A stretch of 64,000 nucleotides of DNA from Enterobacter sp. 10-1 (GTDB lineage Bacteria > Pseudomonadota > Gammaproteobacteria > Enterobacterales > Enterobacteriaceae): positions 372,001-436,000 of the forward strand of contig NISF01000003.1 of NCBI GenBank assembly GCA_002270295.1. Direction: 5' to 3'. The first letter of the stretch is position 1. Every line of letters starts with the position of its first letter. This document shows, in pieces, positions 59,719 through 64,000 of the stretch. The notes below the pieces were generated by a model. It ran no database searches and was not told where the DNA came from. It saw nothing but the letters and a program-made list of their open reading frames with translations. The position numbers and the translations under genes were made by a program.

Positions 59719-59896
59719 GCTGATTGTTTGAGCAAGCTAACACTTTTTCGTATCTGAATCGTGCCAGCAGAAGTTGCTGAAAAAATGCGATCCCGGCTGG
59801 AAAATATGCTAAGTCGGTACCAGGCTTAACCTGCCCAAAAAAGTTGGGTCAGGAACATTGACGCCGGCCGCGGCCGGCCTTACGGGAGTTATTGCT

Positions 59897-60949
59897 ATGA
59901 CTGATATTACGCAATTGCTTGGCAAAGATGCCGACAGCTTGTTACAGCACCGTTGTATGACTATTCCAGCCGATCAGCTCTATTTACCGGGATCGGATTA
60001 CGTCGACCGGGTGATGGTTGATAACAATCGTCCGCCGGCGGTGCTGCGTAATATGCAAACCCTGTACAACACGGGGCGCCTGGCCGGCACCGGCTACCTG
60101 TCGATCCTGCCGGTTGACCAGGGCGTGGAGCACTCGGCGGGCGCCTCTTTTGCCGCCAACCCGCTGTACTTCGATCCGAAAAATATCGTCGAGCTGGCGA
60201 TTGAGGCCGGCTGTAACTGCGTGGCGTCGACCTACGGCGTGCTGGCCTCGGTATCGCGCCGCTACGCGCACCGCATTCCGTTCCTCGTGAAGCTAAATCA
60301 CAACGAGACCCTGAGCTACCCGAACACCTTCGACCAGACGCTGTACGCCAGCGTTGAGCAGGCCTTTAATATGGGCGCGGTGGCGGTGGGCGCGACTATC
60401 TATTTCGGTTCAGAAGAGTCGCGCCGCCAGATCGAAGAGATCTCTGCGGCGTTCGAGCGCGCGCACGAGCTGGGGCTGGTCACCGTGCTGTGGGCCTATC
60501 TGCGCAATCCGGCATTTAAGAAAGATGGCGTCGACTATCACGTCTCCGCCGACCTGACCGGCCAGGCTAACCACCTGGCGGCGACCATTGGCGCGGATAT
60601 CGTGAAGCAGAAAATGGCGGAAAATAACGGCGGCTATAAGGCGGTTAACTTCGGTTATACCGACGACCGCGTCTACAGCAAGCTGACCACCGAGAACCCG
60701 ATCGATCTGGTTCGCTACCAGCTGGCGAACTGCTATATGGGGCGGGCGGGGCTGATTAACTCCGGCGGCGCGGCGGGAGGCGAGACCGACCTGACGGATG
60801 CCGTGCGTACGGCGGTAATCAACAAGCGCGCCGGCGGCATGGGGCTGATCCTCGGACGTAAAGCCTTCAAAAAATCGATGGCCGACGGCGTGAAGCTGAT
60901 CAACGCCGTGCAGGACGTCTATCTCGACGGCAAGGTAACCATAGCCTAG
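59897..60949 (+). CDS. fbaB: Class I fructose-bisphosphate aldolase
   Basis: 350 residues from the ATG at 59897, as in E. coli FbaB. It is of the DhnA/archaeal type: [10 protein letters not shown] near 75-84, and the Schiff-base lysine is expected in the barrel near [17 protein letters not shown] (about 236-252). It splits fructose 1,6-bisphosphate, favoured during gluconeogenic growth. It is divergent from yegT. Confidence 0.95.
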   Translation: MTDITQLLGKDADSLLQHRCMTIPADQLYLPGSDYVDRVMVDNNRPPAVLRNMQTLYNTGRLAGTGYLSILPVDQGVEHSAGASFAANPLYFDPKNIVELAIEAGCNCVASTYGVLASVSRRYAHRIPFLVKLNHNETLSYPNTFDQTLYASVEQAFNMGAVAVGATIYFGSEESRRQIEEISAAFERAHELGLVTVLWAYLRNPAFKKDGVDYHVSADLTGQANHLAATIGADIVKQKMAENNGGYKAVNFGYTDDRVYSKLTTENPIDLVRYQLANCYMGRAGLINSGGAAGGETDLTDAVRTAVINKRAGGMGLILGRKAFKKSMADGVKLINAVQDVYLDGKVTIA

Positions 60950-61195
60950 GCGTGTCTTTTGTGTCTCTGAACGTTTTTTATCGGACGTTCATTGCTGCGA
61001 AGATGTCGGCTGAAACTGCTGGTGTTGTCGGCCTCAAAATCGCTGAGACGCTGCCGGCAGGCCGGGGCAGCCCGCATGGATGCGGGCTGAGGGCCGTGAT
61101 TTACAGGGACGTTACCTCGGCCCGACCCGACAGCCTGACGGCATCGGTCGAAGGGACCGCGCAGCGGCGATTTTGGCTGGCCGGAGCCCGGGGGT

Positions 61196-61227
61196 ACAGG
61201 GGGCGGCGGCGATGGGCCGCCCCCTGT
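61196..61227. repeat. Perfect 12-bp inverted repeat between fbaB and rbtK
   Basis: ACAGGGGGCGGC and GCCGCCCCCTGT are separated by 8 bp. There is no T run. It lies in a 440-bp gap (60950-61390) without a supported gene. Confidence 0.65.
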
Positions 61228-61281
61228 GCGCTCCCTGCGCTACGGGGAACATAGGGCAGGGAAATCGCCGGGGAGCGCAAC

Positions 61282-61382
61282 ATCCTGCGGAGCAAGAAAA
61301 TATCCTCCGCCGCGGCGACCACCAAACCTCATGCGGCGGCGATGGGCCGCAATATCCTGCGGAGCAAGAAAATATCCTCCGC
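61282..61382. repeat. Two identical 29-bp repeats, 72 bp apart
   Basis: Copies at 61282-61310 and 61354-61382. Each contains GCGGAG and CTCCGC arms around an A-rich loop, so each can fold. GGCGGCGATGGGCCGC occurs both inside the nearby palindrome and between these copies. Confidence 0.75.
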
Positions 61383-61390
61383 GGTGGCCG

Positions 61391-62998
61391 CTACTCCCTT
61401 ATCAGCCTGGCCGCCTGCTGCAGAGCCAGATAAGCCTCATAGCGACGCTGGTGAACCGCCTGATGCTGCGTCGCGCTGAAATAGGTCTTATCCACCCGGG
61501 TAAACCGCTTCATCGCCTCCGGCAGCGACGCGCAAACCCCGCCGGCGACGGCGCCCAGAATCGCTGAACCTAACAGCACCGGCTCGCTGCACTCGGTGCT
61601 CATCACCGGAATGCCGCAGGTATCGGCCAGCAGCTGGCGAACCAGCGGATGCTGCCCCGCGCCGCCGCTAATCACGATATTCTCGCTGCGCACGCCGCAG
61701 ACCTCCTGGGCATCAAGGATCTGTCTCAGGCCGTAGCCAATGCCGCACAGTCCGGCCACGTACAGCGCCAGCAGATGATCGACATCCTCCTCCATCCCCA
61801 GCCCGGCAACGATCGCCCTGGCGTTAGGGTCCGCCAGCGGCGCGCGATTGCCTAAGAATTCAGGCACCACGTGCAGGCCGGCGGCGAGGCGTACCGCCTC
61901 GGAGGGGCTCTCCAGGCGGGCCAGCACCCGGTCCGCGAGATAGACCGGCAGCGGCAACCCGGCCTCCTGCGCCAGCTGACGGGCTTCATGCGCCGCCGGA
62001 TGGAAGCTCAGCAGCCGGTCGATAGCGGCGCCTGCCGCGCTCTGACCGCCTTCATTCAGCCAGAAGCCCGGCACCATCGCCGAGTAGTAAGGGCCCCAGA
62101 CGCCGGGCACGAAGATGGCCTCCTGCGAGGTGGTCATGGTGCAGGAGGAGGTGCCAAACACGTAGGCCATATTGCTGAGCGCGCCGTCGAGAACCCCAAC
62201 TGTGCCGATGCCGCCGGCGTGGGCGTCAATCATGCCAACCGCCACCGGCGTGCCGACCGGCAGGCCCATCTGCTGTGCGGCGACGGCGGTAAGGCCGCTG
62301 CCGCAGGGCGTTCCCGGATCGACAATGCGCTGGCCGATGCGCGCAAACCCCTCGTCCGCCAGCTCGGCAAGCCCAATCTGGCGGAAGTAGTCGGCATCCC
62401 AGCGCTGCTCGTGGGCCAGATAGGTCCATTTACAGGTGACGGTACAGACCGAGCGGGCCTCGTCGCCGGTGGCGCGCCAGGTCAGGTAGTCCGCGAGATC
62501 AAAAAAGTGTCGCGCCTGCTGATAAACCTGCGGGCGGTTCTCCTTAAGCCACAGTATTTTTGGCGTTTCCATCTCCGGCGAGATAATGCCGCCGACGTAC
62601 TGCAGCACCGGGTGACGGGTAGCGTTAATTTTTTCCGCCTGCCCGGTCGCGCGGTGATCCATCCAGACGATGATATCGCGGTTTGGGTCCTCTGAAGGAC
62701 CCACCGCCAGCGGCGCGTCGTTTTCACCGACCACCACCAGCGAACAGGTGGCGTCGAAGCCAATGCCCGCCACCGAGTCCGGCGCGGCGCCGGAGCGGGC
62801 GATCGCGGTTTTAATGCAGTCGCACACCGCCTGCCAAATCTCGCTGCTGGATTGTTCAACCATGCTTCCCGGGCTGCGAAAGAGGGTAATCTCCCGCGTC
62901 GCGTGGGCGAGCAGTTCACCATTGAGGTTGAAAATGCCCGCCCGCACGCTGCCCGAGCCGACATCGACGCCAATAATGGTTGGTGTATCGCAGTTCAT
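61391..62998 (-). CDS. rbtK: D-ribulokinase, FGGY family
   Basis: 535 residues. The N-terminal ATPase fold starts IIGVDVGSGSVRAGIFN (about 8-24), the substrate region has FDATCSLVVVG and GMIDAHAGGIG, and the C-terminal VISGGAGQHPLVRQLLADTCG is the FGGY signature area. It phosphorylates D-ribulose to D-ribulose 5-phosphate. It lies 32 bp downstream of rbtD in one operon for ribitol use. Confidence 0.9.
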   Translation of the reverse strand: MNCDTPTIIGVDVGSGSVRAGIFNLNGELLAHATREITLFRSPGSMVEQSSSEIWQAVCDCIKTAIARSGAAPDSVAGIGFDATCSLVVVGENDAPLAVGPSEDPNRDIIVWMDHRATGQAEKINATRHPVLQYVGGIISPEMETPKILWLKENRPQVYQQARHFFDLADYLTWRATGDEARSVCTVTCKWTYLAHEQRWDADYFRQIGLAELADEGFARIGQRIVDPGTPCGSGLTAVAAQQMGLPVGTPVAVGMIDAHAGGIGTVGVLDGALSNMAYVFGTSSCTMTTSQEAIFVPGVWGPYYSAMVPGFWLNEGGQSAAGAAIDRLLSFHPAAHEARQLAQEAGLPLPVYLADRVLARLESPSEAVRLAAGLHVVPEFLGNRAPLADPNARAIVAGLGMEEDVDHLLALYVAGLCGIGYGLRQILDAQEVCGVRSENIVISGGAGQHPLVRQLLADTCGIPVMSTECSEPVLLGSAILGAVAGGVCASLPEAMKRFTRVDKTYFSATQHQAVHQRRYEAYLALQQAARLIRE

Positions 62999-63030
62999 AG
63001 AGCCATCCTTTAGCCAGCCTGATTAAAGAG

Positions 63031-63780
63031 TTAGAGATCCACGCTGTTAGGCAGGATAACGAGGTCGCGTACGGTGACGTTTTTCGAGCGGGTCACCATA
63101 AACAGCACGGATTCAGCCACTTCAATCGGCTGCATCAGGCTGCCGTTGGCCAGCGCTTCCTCCATTTTTTCTTTCGGCCAGTCGTCAAGCAGGGCGGTAA
63201 CTACCGGGCCAGGCAGGACCGCGCCGACGCGCACGCCGTACTGCGACACCTGGCGACGGGTGGTGTGCACGAACGCCTGAACCGCAAATTTTGAGGCGGT
63301 GTAGATAGGTTCCCAGATAACCGGAACCACCCCGGCGATGGAGCTGGTAAAGATGATATCGCCGGACTTTTGCGCGATCAGGTGCGGCAGAACGCTGCGC
63401 ACGCAGCGGAAGGCGGCGTTGGTGTTAAGGTGGAGCACGCGATCCCACACGTCCGGATCGCCTTCGGCCACCGGCCCGCCGATATAGGCGCCGGCGTTGG
63501 CGTGGAAGATATCCAGCCCGCCCGCCAGCTTAAGAATACCGGCCAGAATATTATCGACCTGTTCGCCCTGCATCAGATCCACCTGCAGGGCGAAGGCGTT
63601 TTCGCCCAGTTCGGCCACAATCTTATTTAGCTTTTCGCCTTCGCGGTCGATCAGGACTACCTTTGCGCCCGCCGAGAGCAGGGTTTTGGCGCATTCGAGA
63701 CCGATACCGGAAGCCGCGCCGGTCACCGCAGCGACTTTACCATTGAGAGAAGTATTCATAGAGGATACGGAGTGGTTCAT
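63031..63780 (-). CDS. rbtD: Ribitol 2-dehydrogenase
   Basis: 249 residues from the ATG at 63780, the same length as the well-known Klebsiella enzyme, with AAGGAT upstream. It is a short-chain dehydrogenase with NAD motif TGAASGIG (about 20-27), HANAGAY near 91-97 and catalytic Y-x-x-x-K in YTASK (near 160). It oxidises ribitol to D-ribulose with NAD. The regulator and transporter of the operon are not in this window. Confidence 0.95.
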   Translation of the reverse strand: MNHSVSSMNTSLNGKVAAVTGAASGIGLECAKTLLSAGAKVVLIDREGEKLNKIVAELGENAFALQVDLMQGEQVDNILAGILKLAGGLDIFHANAGAYIGGPVAEGDPDVWDRVLHLNTNAAFRCVRSVLPHLIAQKSGDIIFTSSIAGVVPVIWEPIYTASKFAVQAFVHTTRRQVSQYGVRVGAVLPGPVVTALLDDWPKEKMEEALANGSLMQPIEVAESVLFMVTRSKNVTVRDLVILPNSVDL

Positions 63781-63954
63781 TTTATAATCCTTCACCGGGT
63801 CTGTTTTGGTAAATCGATCTGGCCCGTAATAAGCCGGGACCAGCGTTGGAGTCAGGTACTAAATCTTGCTAAGATTTTGAATATCAGCATCATTTATTTA
63901 TATACGCTGGATACTGAGCGGCGTGCGACCTGGCGCGCCGGGGAGCATAGTGGT

Positions 63955-64000
63955 TGCTCAATCGATGAAGCTAATGTGCGCCAGCTTCATCGATTGAGCA
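63955..64000. promoter_or_regulatory. Perfect 18-bp inverted repeat upstream of rbtD
   Basis: TGCTCAATCGATGAAGCT and its complement flank 10 bp; the right arm ends at the last base of the window, so pairing may continue. It is 175 bp upstream of rbtD and could be a repressor operator or a terminator of a gene beyond the window. Confidence 0.6.

Noticed and set aside
61282..61382. CRISPR-like pair of 29-bp repeats
   Set aside because: Only two copies, the spacing contains another local repeat, and no cas genes are near.
61080..61433. Rightward frames across the fbaB-rbtK gap
   Set aside because: They are built on the repeats and palindrome and have no family or ribosome-binding site.

Overview
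The window is enterobacterial and looks like Klebsiella (probably the K. pneumoniae complex). It has a high-GC chromosomal backbone in E. coli-like order (yohJK, dusC, mdtQ, yohD, yohC, pbpG, dld, bglX, osmF-yehYXW, mlrA, btsSR, yehS, yehR, metG, mrp, then thiMD, yegWVUT, fbaB). Klebsiella-type catabolic modules interrupt this order: a 3-hydroxybenzoate/gentisate cluster (mhbRTDHIM), a beta-glucoside PTS operon with its own porin, an adenine deaminase/permease module, and ribitol genes (rbtDK) at the right end.

Layout. 1-7.4 kb: yohJK, then mhbR divergent from mhbTDHIM, which imports 3-hydroxybenzoate, converts it to gentisate (MhbM), opens the ring (MhbD), isomerises (MhbI) and hydrolyses (MhbH) to pyruvate and fumarate. 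7.5-14.6 kb: dusC, then OprB-type porin-bglG-bglF-bglB. Three BglG-type antiterminator/terminator switches precede the porin, bglG and bglF. 14.6-36.5 kb: core genes for cell envelope, lactate oxidation, osmoprotectant uptake, curli regulation, pyruvate sensing and translation. 36.5-43.2 kb: an RcnB-like protein, two LysR regulators flanking an NCS2 permease and adenine deaminase, a universal stress protein and a tiny glycine-rich lipoprotein.

The outstanding region is 43.58-54.02 kb. An approximately 10.4-kb, lower-GC integrative element sits inside the TPP riboswitch leader of thiM. A near-complete copy of the thiM promoter/aptamer region is present at both ends. The right copy keeps thiM under a riboswitch. 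The left copy, with the chromosomal promoter region, now lies directly upstream of the element's tyrosine integrase. The likely crossover, CGTAG, lies in the conserved 3' part of the aptamer, and the element side completes a symmetric recombinase core. Cargo: a Dam-type methyltransferase with a C-terminal helix-turn-helix, a 51-residue membrane protein plus a zinc-ribbon/DUF4145 protein, a possible iteron origin, two tandem ribbon-helix-helix proteins (one with a +1 frameshift), a winged-helix putative replication protein broken by an amber codon, a hairpin-rich non-coding block, and a lambda D-like decoration protein followed by a lambda E-like major capsid protein. No terminase, portal, protease or tail gene is present. 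This suggests a phage satellite that carries its own capsid shell genes, or a decayed capsid-forming island.

Right of the element are thiM-thiD, the yegW regulator, the coupled yegTUV operon, fbaB, a repeat-rich 440-bp gap and rbtK/rbtD. A perfect 18-bp inverted repeat ends exactly at the window edge. All functions are inferred by reading the sequence; no database search was run.
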